Source: an uncultured Acidobacteriia bacterium | GTDB lineage: Bacteria > Acidobacteriota > Terriglobia > Bryobacterales > Bryobacteraceae | DNA: 49,149 nucleotides | Reading direction: 5' to 3' | NCBI GenBank assembly: GCA_903875575.1 | Contig: CAIQWJ010000064.1 | Location: forward strand, 1 to 49,149 | In this document: one piece after another, positions 25,797 to 36,000 of the stretch | Position numbering within the stretch: the first letter of the stretch is position 1 | How the letters are laid out: every line of letters begins with the position of its first letter | Position numbers and translations under genes: made by a program | Notes under the pieces: model-generated | Told to the model about the DNA's origin: nothing | What the model saw: the letters and a program-made list of their open reading frames with translations, nothing else | Database searches by the model: none

Positions 25797-27793
25797 TGTC
25801 GCTGGGCTATGCCAGCCCCGAACAGGTTCGGGGCGGGCAGATCACTACCGCCTCCGATATCTTTTCGCTCGGTGTGATCCTGTATGAACTCCTGACTGCC
25901 AAAAGTCCTTTCCGCCTTCCGGGCAGGCCTGATCACGGGTTACCCGCGGCTATTTGCGGCGAAGAGCCGGCACGGCCCAGCGCACATCAGCCGCAGGCGC
26001 GAGGGGACCTCGACAATATCGTCCTGATGGCGCTCCGTAAGAATCCCGCGGAGCGCTACGGTTCCGCCGACCAGTTGTCGGAGGACATTCGCCGTTGTCT
26101 GCACGGCCTTCCGGTCGCGGCACGCGGCGAGGGGTTTTCGTACCTCGCTCAGAAATTCGTCCGGCGCCACAAATTCGGCGTTGCCTCCGCAGCGCTGCTT
26201 CTCGCCACACTCATCGGTGGCGTCATCACTACGAAGCGGGCCGAAGCGCGCGCCGAAAGGCGGTTCAACGACGTTCGCAAACTGGCGCATTCGGTCGTCT
26301 TCGATTATCACGACTCCATCGAAGGTCTTCCCGGTGCCACGCCCGTCCGCCGCCGTCTGGTCAGGGATGCTCTTGAATACCTCGACAGCCTCTCCACCGA
26401 AGCCGACGATCCAGGCCTTCAGCGCGAGTTGATCGAGGCCTATGTCCGCATCAGTCGGGATCAGGGCGATGGTTACTACACAAATCTGGGTGATGCTCCC
26501 GGAGCCCTGAAGAGCGTTCAAAAGGCAATTTCCTTAAGTGGTGCGCTTCTCGATCACGACCCATCGCCGGAGAGCCTGGAATCCGCGTCGAACGCCTTCG
26601 CTACGGAAGGCGATCTGCACTATGAACATGACGAACTTCCCGCCGCGCAAAAAAGCTACGTGCGCGCCGTTGCTCTCGGTGAGCAGGCTCTGCGCCAGCG
26701 GCCCGGCAGCCTGGATTGGAAGTTTGAATTGTCTGTGGTTCTTTCTCACCTGGGGGACCTTTATGGAGCGCCCAGTCTGTCCAATCTGGGCCTCACCGAA
26801 GAAGCGCTGGCGGCCTACGAAAAAGGTCTTGCCATCGTCGGAGAAATCATCTCCGCAAAGCCCGGTGATAACCAGGCGATCGAGAAGAAACAACAGTTCC
26901 TCACTACTATTTCGGCCATCGAACAGGCTGCCGGGCATCCCCACCTGGCCGAGTTGAGGCTTCGGAACGCTCTTCCTGTAGCGGAGCAGATCCTGGCCGC
27001 CAATCCGGATAACACTCTGGACGGGATGAAGGTCGCGGGTATCGAACTGCGCCTTGGCCTCGCGTTGATGGATCAGGCCAGCCCGGCCGCGGCTGCCGAG
27101 ATTGACAAGGCACTCAAACTGGTGAAAGAGATCGCGGATGCCGATCCGCAGAACCTGCTCTATCGCCGTTCGCTCGGCGTCAGCGAGGGCCACATGGCCG
27201 ATGCACTTCTGGCGCAGGGCAACGCGAAGGAAGCGCTGCCGCACAATCGTCAGTCCCTCGCGCTGTTGCAGTCGGCCGGAGCTGCCAATCAGCAGAGCGC
27301 CGAATACCGGTCGGATATCGCTGTTGCCAGACGCCGGTTGGCTGAGACAATACTGAATCTGGGCCTCTTCCGACAGTCCATGGATGAGGCTGACGTCAGC
27401 GTGGAGGTCCTTGCCGAGATGGCCCGCGGCTCCGGTAACAACAAGATCCTCGGTGAGCTCGCGCAATCCTGGTTGGCGAAGGGCAGGGCACAAATGGCCT
27501 TGCACGAAACAGCAACGGCCCTCGACAGCTTCACGAATGCCGATCAGACCCTTTCTGAACTGATGCGTCACACAAAATCGACCGCCGTTCTGCGCCGGGA
27601 TCTGGCCCGGATTTACCAGGAAATCTCCGGCGGTCTCGTGCAAAGCGGAGAGCCGGCCAGAGCCGGGGAATTCCTCGCTCGTGCGATCCTCATCTACGAT
27701 CAGCTGCGCAGTGAGGCAACCCTGATGCCAGTGGATGAAGCGCTGGCCGCGAAGACCAGCCAGGATCTGGCCCGTATGAAAACCGTCCGATAA
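25742..27793 (+). CDS. Ser/Thr protein kinase, 3' part: C-lobe, TM helix and TPR domain
   Basis: 683 codons that continue the kinase in the next frame. The C-lobe holds GYASPEQV (the APE equivalent), SDIFSLGVILYELLT and NPAERYGSADQLSEDI. A membrane helix (FGVASAALLLATLIGGVITT, about residues 142-161) follows, then a periplasmic region of about 500 residues rich in TPR-like helix pairs (for example the segments with ALKSVQKAISL, AYEKGLAIVGEI and ALPHNRQSLALLQSAG). This layout, kinase inside and TPR repeats outside, is common in acidobacteria and pairs with the upstream ECF sigma factor. The apparent GTG start at 25742 is only where the open frame begins; it has no ribosome site. The two parts are one ancestral gene. 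Confidence 0.85.
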   Translation: MVDASGPDASVTQAGMHLMSLGYASPEQVRGGQITTASDIFSLGVILYELLTAKSPFRLPGRPDHGLPAAICGEEPARPSAHQPQARGDLDNIVLMALRKNPAERYGSADQLSEDIRRCLHGLPVAARGEGFSYLAQKFVRRHKFGVASAALLLATLIGGVITTKRAEARAERRFNDVRKLAHSVVFDYHDSIEGLPGATPVRRRLVRDALEYLDSLSTEADDPGLQRELIEAYVRISRDQGDGYYTNLGDAPGALKSVQKAISLSGALLDHDPSPESLESASNAFATEGDLHYEHDELPAAQKSYVRAVALGEQALRQRPGSLDWKFELSVVLSHLGDLYGAPSLSNLGLTEEALAAYEKGLAIVGEIISAKPGDNQAIEKKQQFLTTISAIEQAAGHPHLAELRLRNALPVAEQILAANPDNTLDGMKVAGIELRLGLALMDQASPAAAAEIDKALKLVKEIADADPQNLLYRRSLGVSEGHMADALLAQGNAKEALPHNRQSLALLQSAGAANQQSAEYRSDIAVARRRLAETILNLGLFRQSMDEADVSVEVLAEMARGSGNNKILGELAQSWLAKGRAQMALHETATALDSFTNADQTLSELMRHTKSTAVLRRDLARIYQEISGGLVQSGEPARAGEFLARAILIYDQLRSEATLMPVDEALAAKTSQDLARMKTVR

Positions 27794-27879
27794 TTTTGAG
27801 AAATAGTTGAGGGTGAATCGGGCGGTTCCTCGCCTTACTGTCTGAGAGTCCCCACTGGGACGCTTCGGAGATACCAGAC

Positions 27880-28425
27880 ATGGCTATCAGGCAAAGATCG
27901 ATTTGGCTCGCGTGTTTCGCGGGGATAATGACAGCGTTGTACGCGCAGTCTCCGGACATGAGCATTCTCCAGCCTCTGACTGGCACCGGCGCCGCCTTTG
28001 GTGCCCGCGATCCCTATTCGTGCAGAGCCGGCGGCTCACAACTCAAAGGTGCGCCTACGGCCGTCCAGGTGCAGGCCATGGTCACCTGCGCGTGGGAAAG
28101 GGCGACCGGCAACGGCAGCCTCGCTGAACTCTATCTGACCGAGAACGTGAAAGTCCAGATCGGCAAATCGCGGCCGTTTGAACGGGGCGATGGCTCGGGA
28201 AACGTTGATGTCAACCAGCCTGTCTATCCCATCCGTGGCAGCTTCAGTTACTATCGCTGTTATCCGGTCAATTCCGCCCACCCGAGTGGCCAAAACTGCA
28301 AAAAGACAGAGCAACCCAATGCGGAGGGTCTCTGCTTTAAGACCACTTTTGGGGACTGGAAATGCACCATGTCTGACATACAGACCCGGGTCAACGTACC
28401 CGGTTACGTTGCCGCACCACACTAG
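27880..28425 (+). CDS. Secreted cysteine-rich hypothetical protein
   Basis: A 181-residue protein with a Sec signal peptide (MAIRQRSIWLACFAGIMTAL, cleavage near LYAQS). The mature part has six cysteines (YSCRAG, VTCAWE, YRCYPV, QNCKKT, GLCFKT, WKCTMS), compatible with three disulfides. It contains an ENVKVQIGKSRPFERGDGSG segment and a YPIRGSFSYYRCY strand, and ends VNVPGYVAAPH. I do not recognise the family. A GGAG site lies nine bases before the ATG. It stands between the kinase gene and the sigma/anti-sigma/macroglobulin group, all on the same strand, and could belong to either. Related small secreted proteins with a CxxC-free, disulfide-rich core are often stress-induced, but that is speculation. 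Confidence 0.6.
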   Translation: MAIRQRSIWLACFAGIMTALYAQSPDMSILQPLTGTGAAFGARDPYSCRAGGSQLKGAPTAVQVQAMVTCAWERATGNGSLAELYLTENVKVQIGKSRPFERGDGSGNVDVNQPVYPIRGSFSYYRCYPVNSAHPSGQNCKKTEQPNAEGLCFKTTFGDWKCTMSDIQTRVNVPGYVAAPH

Positions 28426-28491
28426 CCTCCGGCCCACCCCGCGTACGCAGTGGCTTCTCAACCTCCGGACCGCGCTAACTCATCAACTTAG

Positions 28492-29511
28492 GTGACCGAA
28501 CCGGGAATACCGGTCTATAGTGGAAGTTTGGGTTCCATATCGCCAGGTGTTGCGGAAATCAATTCGGTGGCGACCACCTCTCCCGGGAGTGACGCGCACT
28601 CTCCGCAACTGCGCCTCCTCGAATTGTGCGGTTGCACCGCGAATGAGTTCTGGTTGGCCGCTGAAGCGGGCACTGTTGGCCTCACCCCGGAAGAATTTGC
28701 CAGTGTGTTGCTTTCCATCGGAGAAAAATACCACTACGGCGTGACCCCGGATACGTCGGTGACGCAATCGCAGATCGCTGCATTCTGGCACTTGCTGCAA
28801 CTGAAGGATCTCGCTCTCGCCCACGCCTGCGCCCTCGGTCGCGATGCCGCCTGGCAGCAGTTCATGGCCGCGTTCAAAGAACCGCTCACGCAGGCCGCGA
28901 TCGGTATCACCAGATCGGCCACACTGGGGCAGGAACTCGCGGATTCCTTCTACTCCGAGATGTTCGGCCTGAACGGACGGGACGGAGAACGGCGCTCGCC
29001 GCTGGCATACTATTCGGGACGGGGCTCGTTCAAGGGTTTCCTGCGCGCCTCACTGGCGCAGCGTCACGTGGATCATCAACGGCGTAATTGCCGCGAAATT
29101 CCGCTTCCGGACGGCGACCTGACAGCCGCGCCCGCGGCCCCCAGCGTGCCAGCCCCGGAAGTTCTGCTCGGGCTGGGTGTTTCCCTGAAGGCTACCCTCG
29201 GGTCGCTCGATCCGGAGGAACGCTTTCTCCTCTCTTCATGGTTTCTGGATCGGCGCACGCTGCTGGAGATCTCGCGAACCCTGCGCGTGCATGAGGCGAC
29301 GGTGAGCCGGCGCATTGGCCGGTTGACCGAGAGGCTGCGTAAAGAGTTGCTGGCGCATCTGCAGGCTTCGGGCATGAGCCTCGCCGCCGCCGAAGAGGCC
29401 TTGGGGACAGATCCGCGGGATATCAACATCAATCTTCGAAGTTTGCTGCAAACTTCCCAACGCGACGCGTTCCAAGAGCAGGGAGTTTCCGCGGAGCCGG
29501 AGCGAACATGA
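28492..29511 (+). CDS. Sigma-70 family RNA polymerase sigma factor with long ends
   Basis: A 339-residue sigma factor, longer than the usual ECF type. Residues 1-110 are an unassigned N-terminal part. Region 2 lies near residues 122-195 (WQQFMAAFKEPLTQAAIGIT, SFKGFLRASLAQRHVDHQRR). Region 4 lies near 232-285, with the helix-turn-helix RTLLEISRTLRVHEATVSRRIGRLTERLR. A further 55 residues follow. It starts at GTG (28492) without a strong ribosome site. Its stop overlaps the ATG of an anti-sigma-type membrane protein (ATGA), so the two are a coupled sigma/anti-sigma pair, and an alpha-2-macroglobulin gene is next. The group may respond to damage or proteases at the envelope. Confidence 0.8.
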   Translation: MTEPGIPVYSGSLGSISPGVAEINSVATTSPGSDAHSPQLRLLELCGCTANEFWLAAEAGTVGLTPEEFASVLLSIGEKYHYGVTPDTSVTQSQIAAFWHLLQLKDLALAHACALGRDAAWQQFMAAFKEPLTQAAIGITRSATLGQELADSFYSEMFGLNGRDGERRSPLAYYSGRGSFKGFLRASLAQRHVDHQRRNCREIPLPDGDLTAAPAAPSVPAPEVLLGLGVSLKATLGSLDPEERFLLSSWFLDRRTLLEISRTLRVHEATVSRRIGRLTERLRKELLAHLQASGMSLAAAEEALGTDPRDININLRSLLQTSQRDAFQEQGVSAEPERT

Positions 29512-30764
29512 GCGACTATCTACAACCCGGACAGCATCCCGACCCGGATATGCTCAGCGCCTTCGCCGAAAACGTGCTGCCGGAACACGAACGGCTCAGG
29601 TGTCTGGCTCATCTGGCGGAGTGTCCCGCCTGCCGGGAGGTCGTTTATCTGGTGCAGGAACCTCTCCCTGCCGAGCCTCTGCCGCCGGTAGCGGCAGAAC
29701 CCGTCTCGTTCTGGAAGCGCTGGTTTGCGCCGATTCCCGTTCTTAGCGCCGCCGCCGCGCTCGGGACACTCGTGCTTTCGGTATGGCTTTACCCGCACCT
29801 CAAACCCACGCCAAACGCGCCGGAGATGGCGACAATCGTGAAGCCTGCCCCTGAACCGCCGTTCGAGCAGTCAAAGGCGATCGACCAGCCAGCAGCGGAA
29901 TCGCTCCCCCCTGCAAAGGTTCATGTGCAGCGTCAGCCCGCGTTCGTACCTGCCGCAGTCCCTCCTCCGGCACCGGCATCACCCGTCGCCACGGAAGCCG
30001 CCGTCCAACTCCCGGCATCCTCCGCTCCGGTAGCAGCGGCTCCCTCGTCAGCCCCCGCCGTGGCGATCAACAAGGACTCCGCCGCGACAACGGGCATCGC
30101 CGGAACCGTCACCGACGCCGCGGGTGCGCCGGTTGCCGGAGCGGCAGTCAGACTGCGCCCGCTTTCAAGTCCTGCGGGCCAAAACCTAACCAGCGACCCG
30201 AAAGGACAATTCAATGTCGACGGACTGGAACCCGGTCGCTATGAATTGCAGGTGGCGGCCCGCGGCTTCAAAATGGAGACAAGACAGGTCGATATCCAGC
30301 CCAACCAGATGGCGCGTGCAGACTCCACTCTGTCCCTCGGGTCGGTATCTTCTTCGATCTCCGTCACGGCGGAGTCCGCACAGGTCCAGCTGTCGAGTAG
30401 TGAACGTCAGACATCCGCGGTTGTTGAACCGCTTCCGGCCCAGCGAGCCGCCAAGTCGATCGCCTTCGCGGGCCTGGATACTGTGGTTGCAACCTTGCCC
30501 AGCAAGCTGCCCGCCGTCACCTCCGTCGCTCAGGGTAAGGTGATGCTCGCGGCAGACTCCGCGGGGGCACTCTTCCTCAGCCAGAACGGCGGGAAGACAT
30601 GGAAAGCAGTGAAATCGGTCTGGCAGGGTAAAGTTGCCAGCCTGGTGGCCCTCCCCACACCCGCTTCCTCTTCAGATCCCGCTTTCCGGTTGTCAACGGA
30701 CAGCGGTACGATCTGGCTGAGCCGTGACGGCAATCGCTGGTTCGCCGACCCTTCGAAAAAATAA
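29508..30764 (+). CDS. Membrane zinc-finger anti-sigma factor with carboxypeptidase-regulatory domain
   Basis: A 418-residue protein. The cytoplasmic N-terminus has a zinc anti-sigma motif: His35-x3-Cys39-x2-Cys42 (HLAECPAC). A membrane helix follows at about 75-95. Then comes a Pro/Ala-rich stretch, a carboxypeptidase-regulatory-like beta domain (residues 196-285, GTVTDAAGAPVAGAAVRLRP and LEPGRYELQVAARGF) and a tail SISVTAESAQVQLSSSER that resembles the linker before the plug of acidobacterial TonB receptors. The last 100 residues contain two GALFLSQNGGKTW / GTIWLSRDGNRWF strands of the kind found in BNR/photosystem-stability propellers. So it is an anti-sigma factor whose outer part looks like a ligand- or partner-binding region. 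Its start overlaps the sigma-factor stop. The same VTAExAQVQL module occurs in the macroglobulin downstream. Confidence 0.8.
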   Translation: MSDYLQPGQHPDPDMLSAFAENVLPEHERLRCLAHLAECPACREVVYLVQEPLPAEPLPPVAAEPVSFWKRWFAPIPVLSAAAALGTLVLSVWLYPHLKPTPNAPEMATIVKPAPEPPFEQSKAIDQPAAESLPPAKVHVQRQPAFVPAAVPPPAPASPVATEAAVQLPASSAPVAAAPSSAPAVAINKDSAATTGIAGTVTDAAGAPVAGAAVRLRPLSSPAGQNLTSDPKGQFNVDGLEPGRYELQVAARGFKMETRQVDIQPNQMARADSTLSLGSVSSSISVTAESAQVQLSSSERQTSAVVEPLPAQRAAKSIAFAGLDTVVATLPSKLPAVTSVAQGKVMLAADSAGALFLSQNGGKTWKAVKSVWQGKVASLVALPTPASSSDPAFRLSTDSGTIWLSRDGNRWFADPSKK

Positions 30765-30860
30765 ATTAGTTTCACCTGCAAGATTTTCAAAAGCCTCCGT
30801 TCTCAGGTTGAACGCACCCGCCGGGCTTCACATCCGGCCAGGCGCGAATGGAGGTTGGTC

Positions 30861-33023
30861 ATGAAGAAGTCTGTCGCGTATCTTGCCAGCGGTTTGCTGG
30901 TGCTGCTGGTCGCCGGGGCTCTGGCGCAGTGGACATCCATCTCACAGGCGCAATCGAAGGACACCACGCCTTCTGCCACTTACCTGCACGGAACCCTGCA
31001 CGTCTCGATTCCTTACAGTGCGCCGCGTAGCGGAGACGGGAATCTGACTGTCGAAGTTCTCGATCCCGAGGACGGAGTGGTGGGGCGGTTCGATGGCACC
31101 ATCAACGTCGCGGCCGGCCATGGCTTTCAGGAGCAGTTGGTCTCACTCACAGGCTCGCCCGCCGTCGAAGACCTTGTCTGGCACAGGCTGCGCTACCGGT
31201 TTATCTATCAGGGCGACCGCACCGCGGCCTTACGCGGTGTCATCGCCATCTCGCGAATCCTCCGTCACCCTGTGGTTCACGTTCTGAGTCAGCAAACGTA
31301 CATAACCGGGGAGCCTGCGGCGGTGAGACTGGTCGTCAGCGAAGCAGACAACCAGACCCCGGTCACCTCAGGTTCCGTTCTTGTCGAACTCCTTGCCGGA
31401 GACGGAGCTCCGAAGGCCCAGCAACTCTACAAGGGCGCGGTCAATCCAAGAAGCACCACACGCGCCCAGTTCCATTTCCCCGCCGGACTGACGGGTAACT
31501 ATACTCTGCGCTATGTCGTGGATACCCCGCTCGGCACCGCTGAGCAGACCCAGGCAATTCGTCTGGAAGAGAAATCTTCCATCCTGCTGACTACGGAAAA
31601 GCCGGTTTACCAGCCCGGGCAGACCATCCACGTGCGTGCACTCGCGCTGGATCGGGCCAGCCATCAGGCGGTCGGAAATCGCAAACTAACTTTTGAGGTC
31701 GAAGATTCGCGCGCCAACAAAGTATTCCGCTCCATCACGCAGACCGACGCTTACGGCGTGGCGTCCGCCGAATTCAGTCTGGCCGATGAAGTCAACCTCG
31801 GGACTTACCATCTGCGCGCATTGCTGGGAGAATCGGCCGCGGGGGCGGCACCCAACCAGGCAAAACTGGCGTTGCAGGTAGAGCGCTACGTCCTGCCGAA
31901 GTTTAAAGTCGATGTCGATCTGGGCAACAAATCCGCCATCGCCAAACGCGGTTATCGACCGGGCGACCATGTGACCGGAACTGTTCGCACCAATTACTTC
32001 TTCGGCAAAGCGGTGGACCATGCGGAAGTCGTGGTCAAGGCCTCGGCTATGGATGTCGCACTCGTGGAGACTGCAAAGGCAACCGGGAAAACCGATGCCG
32101 ACGGCGCGTTTGTGTTCGACCTTCGCCTCCCGACCTTCTTTGCCGGGCAGGCCGCAAACCATGGCTCAGCACGCGTCCTGATTGAAGCCACGGTGAAAGA
32201 CAACGCGGGTCACAGCGAGACCCAGGGCGTGCCCGTCATGGTGAGCGAATCGCCGCTGCTGGTAACCGCAGTGCCCGAAGGCGGTTTCATGGTCCCGGGT
32301 TTTGAGAACCAGGTGTTCATTCTGACCTCGTATCCCGATGGCACGCCCGCGAAGGCCCAGGTTCGGGTCCACTTACAGAATGCGCCGGATCAGACCGCCA
32401 ACACGGACGCGGGTGGCGTCGCCGTCGTTCCCGTGAAAGGGATGCTGCAGACGACGTCGATCAGTGTGGACGCGAAGGACGCTGCGGGCAACAGCGCGTC
32501 GGTTCCTTTGGAACTGGCGTCGCATGTGGGTTCCGGCGCAGTCATGCTACATGCCGAAAAAGCGTTGTATCGTGCGGGGGAACGCATCCGGCTGCAGGTC
32601 CAGTCCACCAGCGCGAAGGGCAGCGTTTATGTGGATGTGGTGAAAGACGGCCAGACCATTTCCACGCAGGATCTCGATCTCGTCAGCGGCGATGCGCACC
32701 TGGAATTCACTGCCACGCCGGATATGTCGGGCACGCTGGATCTCAACGCCTATGTGTTTGGCCACGACGGCCGGCCGATCAGCGATCATCGCATGGTATT
32801 TGTCCAGCCGGCCGATGAGTTGCGAATCGAGACCACAACCGACGCGCCGGTGTACAAACCCGGCGGAGAGGCACGGATCGGTTTCCGTGTGACCAACCGG
32901 CGTGGTGAGGGAGTGCAGGCAGCCCTCGGGCTTGAGGTGGTGGATCAGGCCGTGTTCGCGCTGGCGGAGAAGCAGCCGGGCTTCGCCAAGGTCTTCTTTT
33001 ATCTGGAGCAGGAAATCATGTAG
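30861..33023 (+). CDS. Alpha-2-macroglobulin, 5' part (frame-broken)
   Basis: 720 codons of a secreted macroglobulin. The N-terminus (MKKSVAYLASGLLVLLVAGAL) is a signal peptide; the ATG at 30861 follows GGAGG by six bases, so I chose it over the TTG at 30855. The rest is a string of MG beta domains: LLTTEKPVYQPGQTIHVRAL marks MG2, YVLPKFKVDVDL marks MG3, VPEGGFMVPGFENQVFILT an MG5/6-like domain, and VDQAVFALAEKQPGF the start of the segment before the bait region. It ends abruptly with EQEIM-TAG, where the family continues with an RYEIHS motif. That motif lies in the next frame. The gene follows the anti-sigma gene on the same strand, 96 bp away. Confidence 0.85.
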   Translation: MKKSVAYLASGLLVLLVAGALAQWTSISQAQSKDTTPSATYLHGTLHVSIPYSAPRSGDGNLTVEVLDPEDGVVGRFDGTINVAAGHGFQEQLVSLTGSPAVEDLVWHRLRYRFIYQGDRTAALRGVIAISRILRHPVVHVLSQQTYITGEPAAVRLVVSEADNQTPVTSGSVLVELLAGDGAPKAQQLYKGAVNPRSTTRAQFHFPAGLTGNYTLRYVVDTPLGTAEQTQAIRLEEKSSILLTTEKPVYQPGQTIHVRALALDRASHQAVGNRKLTFEVEDSRANKVFRSITQTDAYGVASAEFSLADEVNLGTYHLRALLGESAAGAAPNQAKLALQVERYVLPKFKVDVDLGNKSAIAKRGYRPGDHVTGTVRTNYFFGKAVDHAEVVVKASAMDVALVETAKATGKTDADGAFVFDLRLPTFFAGQAANHGSARVLIEATVKDNAGHSETQGVPVMVSESPLLVTAVPEGGFMVPGFENQVFILTSYPDGTPAKAQVRVHLQNAPDQTANTDAGGVAVVPVKGMLQTTSISVDAKDAAGNSASVPLELASHVGSGAVMLHAEKALYRAGERIRLQVQSTSAKGSVYVDVVKDGQTISTQDLDLVSGDAHLEFTATPDMSGTLDLNAYVFGHDGRPISDHRMVFVQPADELRIETTTDAPVYKPGGEARIGFRVTNRRGEGVQAALGLEVVDQAVFALAEKQPGFAKVFFYLEQEIM

Positions 33024-33024
33024 C

Positions 33025-36000
33025 TCCCGGTATGAGATTCACTCGATCAGTCTGCCAACAGTGATTTCCGCGACGGAAGACGACCAGCAGCAAAGGGCGG
33101 CTCGTGCGCTGTTCTCCGCCACGGAGACGGTCGTTGGGAATAACGCCTCGCTCCGTTTCGGCGGAGAAGAAGGCCGCCGAAAATCCGCCGAATATACCGG
33201 GCGGTATCAGCAACGGTTACGTCTGCAGGCTCTGGAACTGGCCAACGCCCTGGAACGAGCGGGAGACAGCGATGGCTGCGGTAAGGCCGATCTGGAAGAG
33301 AAGCTTGCGGGCGTCAATCTATCTGACCCCTGGGGCACCAAACTCACGATCGGCAATCTGAACTCTTATATGGGTTCCCACGAACTACGCAGTGCGGGGC
33401 CTGACGGCCAGTTTTATACTGCGGACGACCTTCTCGACTCCCTGACCGACCCGTGGTGCAACTCCAGCGGCGGCACGGGCAGGATCAGAATTGTCCATTC
33501 GGGCGCCGCCGCGGACGGTTCAGTGGGGATCACCGGGACAGTAGTGGACCCTGCCGGGAGTGCCGTAGCTGGCAGCACCATCCGCATTCTGGAAGGCACT
33601 ACGGGTACAACGCACGTTGTGAAGTCCGGCAACAACGGTGGCTTCAGCCTGTCCGCGCTTCGTGCCGGGCGATGCAGCGTCGAAGTACGTTCAACGGGCT
33701 TCAAAACCTCGACGCAGGAATTCATGCTTCACGAAGGAGAACACGCTGTTATTTCCGTGGTGCTGCAACTCGGAAATGTCACGAATTCGGTCATGGTGAC
33801 CGCGGAAGTCGCCCAGGTGCAGCTTCAGAGTGCTGAACGGGCCATGGCGGCACCATCGGCGCTTCCATTGCGAGACGCCGCCTTCAAGGACGCAGCCATG
33901 TCAGTCAGCAGCGGCGCGGTCTTCCCGTCTACCCCCAAACCCGTCGCGCCGGAGACGCATGTACGTTCGTGGTTCCCGGAGTCCTTATACGTGTCACCGG
34001 AAATCATCACGGACAAAGACGGCCGCGCCAGTATCACAATTCCGATCGCCGACAATATCACGACATGGCGGATGGCCATGCTCGCCTCCACAAAACAAGG
34101 CGCTCTGGGCAGCGGAACTGCCGCCCTGAAGGTCTTTCAAGACTTCTTCACGGAGATGGATTTGCCCGTGACTCTTACCCAGGGCGATGAAGTGTCCATC
34201 CCCGTGGCCGTTTACAACTACGCAGGTTCGCGCGGCGACGTCCGGCTGCGCCTCGAAGCCAGCGACTGGTATTCCCTCACGGGCGACGTGCCGGAGAAGA
34301 CCCTCACGGTAGAATCCGGACGCGTGGGCGGCTCGCAATTCAGCATGGCTGCGAAACGCATTGGCAAGTTCAAACTGACGCTCCGGGCGGAGATGGAGTG
34401 TGGCGCAAAACGCGCCGACATCGTTGTCCGCGAGATTGAAGTCGTGCCCAATGGACGGGAACAGAACATCGTCTACAACGGGCGCCTCGAATCCTCGGCG
34501 CTGCACGACGTGAATTTTCCTGTCGTCGCCATTCCCGATGCCGACACTGTCTTCGTTCGGATCTATCCGGGCCCGTTGAGTCAGGTAATGGAAGGGATGG
34601 ATAGTCTGCTGCGCATGCCCTACGGCTGTTTCGAACAGACCTCCTCCAGCACCTATCCCAACGTTCTGGCGCTCGATTACATGAAGCGCACGAAAAAGCT
34701 GACACCAGAAGTCAGCGCCAAAGCTCAAGGCTACATCGCAGCCGGTTATCAAAGGCTCGTGACCTTTGAAGTACCCGGCGGCGGGTTCTCATGGTTTGGC
34801 ACTGCGCCTGCGAATAAGATCCTGACTTCCTACGGTCTCATGGAGTTCAGCGACATGTCCAAAGTGCATGACGTAGACCCCCGCCTCATAGAAAGAACGC
34901 AGGCCTGGCTCGCAGGCCAGCAGCAAAGCGATGGCAGTTGGAAGCCGGATAGCGGCGGTATCAACGAAGGAGCCACCAAGAACTTCCAGTCGGATGTCTT
35001 GCGCATCACCGCTTACGTGGCGTGGGCGCTCGAAGTGACCGGCTATAACGGCCCGGCCGTGAGCCGCGCGCGGCAGTTCATCGATTCGCATATGGGCATG
35101 ACGTCCAGACCCGATGCTTATACCCTCGCCGTGCTGGCGAACTTCGCGGTGGATTTTAGCAATGATCGCGCCTTCACCGACCGCATGCTTCGAATGTTGC
35201 TGGATGCGAAGACCGAGCAGAACGATCAGGTGTTTTGGAAGGCAGCGCAGACGGGCATGTATGCCACGGGCTCCAGTGCCATGGTGGAAACGACCGGACT
35301 AGCCGTACAGGCGCTGCTCAAGTGGGGCGGGGAACCTGCAGTTGCCGCGAAGGCCATGAACTACATCGTGGCCCAAAAAGACAGCAATGGCAACTGGGGG
35401 ACGACTCAGGCGACCATCATGGCTCTGCGCGCGCTGTTGCTCTCCACAGGGAGCAGCGGCGTCACTGCCAGAGGCACCGTTTCCGTTCTCCTGAATGGCA
35501 AAGTGGCGGCCACGCTCGCGTTGACCGCGGAGAATAATGACCTGTTCCATCAGTTTGTGTTCAAAGGCAGCGACTTGCAGAATGGGAATCGGGTGGAGTT
35601 AAAGTTTGCCGGCGAAGGGCTGCCCGCGTACCAGGTCGCCGGTCGCTATTTCGTGCCGTGGAACGATTCCCCCGCACGGGAAGCGCTGTCGATTGAGGTC
35701 AGTTATGACCGAACCCATCTCGAGCAGGATCAGCTGGCCACGGCCACTGCGACCGTGCGAAATCTCGTCAGAACCACGGCCAACATGGTGATGGTCGATC
35801 TCGGTATCCCGCCGGGCTTCGATCTGCTCAGCGAAGATCTCGACGCTTATCGTGAGAAAAGCGCAGGCAGGAAGAGCGGCCGTCTGGAGAAGTTCACACT
35901 GACTCCCACTCAGGCGATCCTGTATTTCGATTCGGTTGCCGCGGGCGATACTCTTAGTCTGTCGTTTCGTCTGCGGGCGAAGTATCCCATCCGGGCGAGC

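Noticed and set aside
33019-33035. Stop-codon readthrough in the macroglobulin
   Set aside because: Readthrough alone would not restore the frame, since the family motif lies in a different phase.
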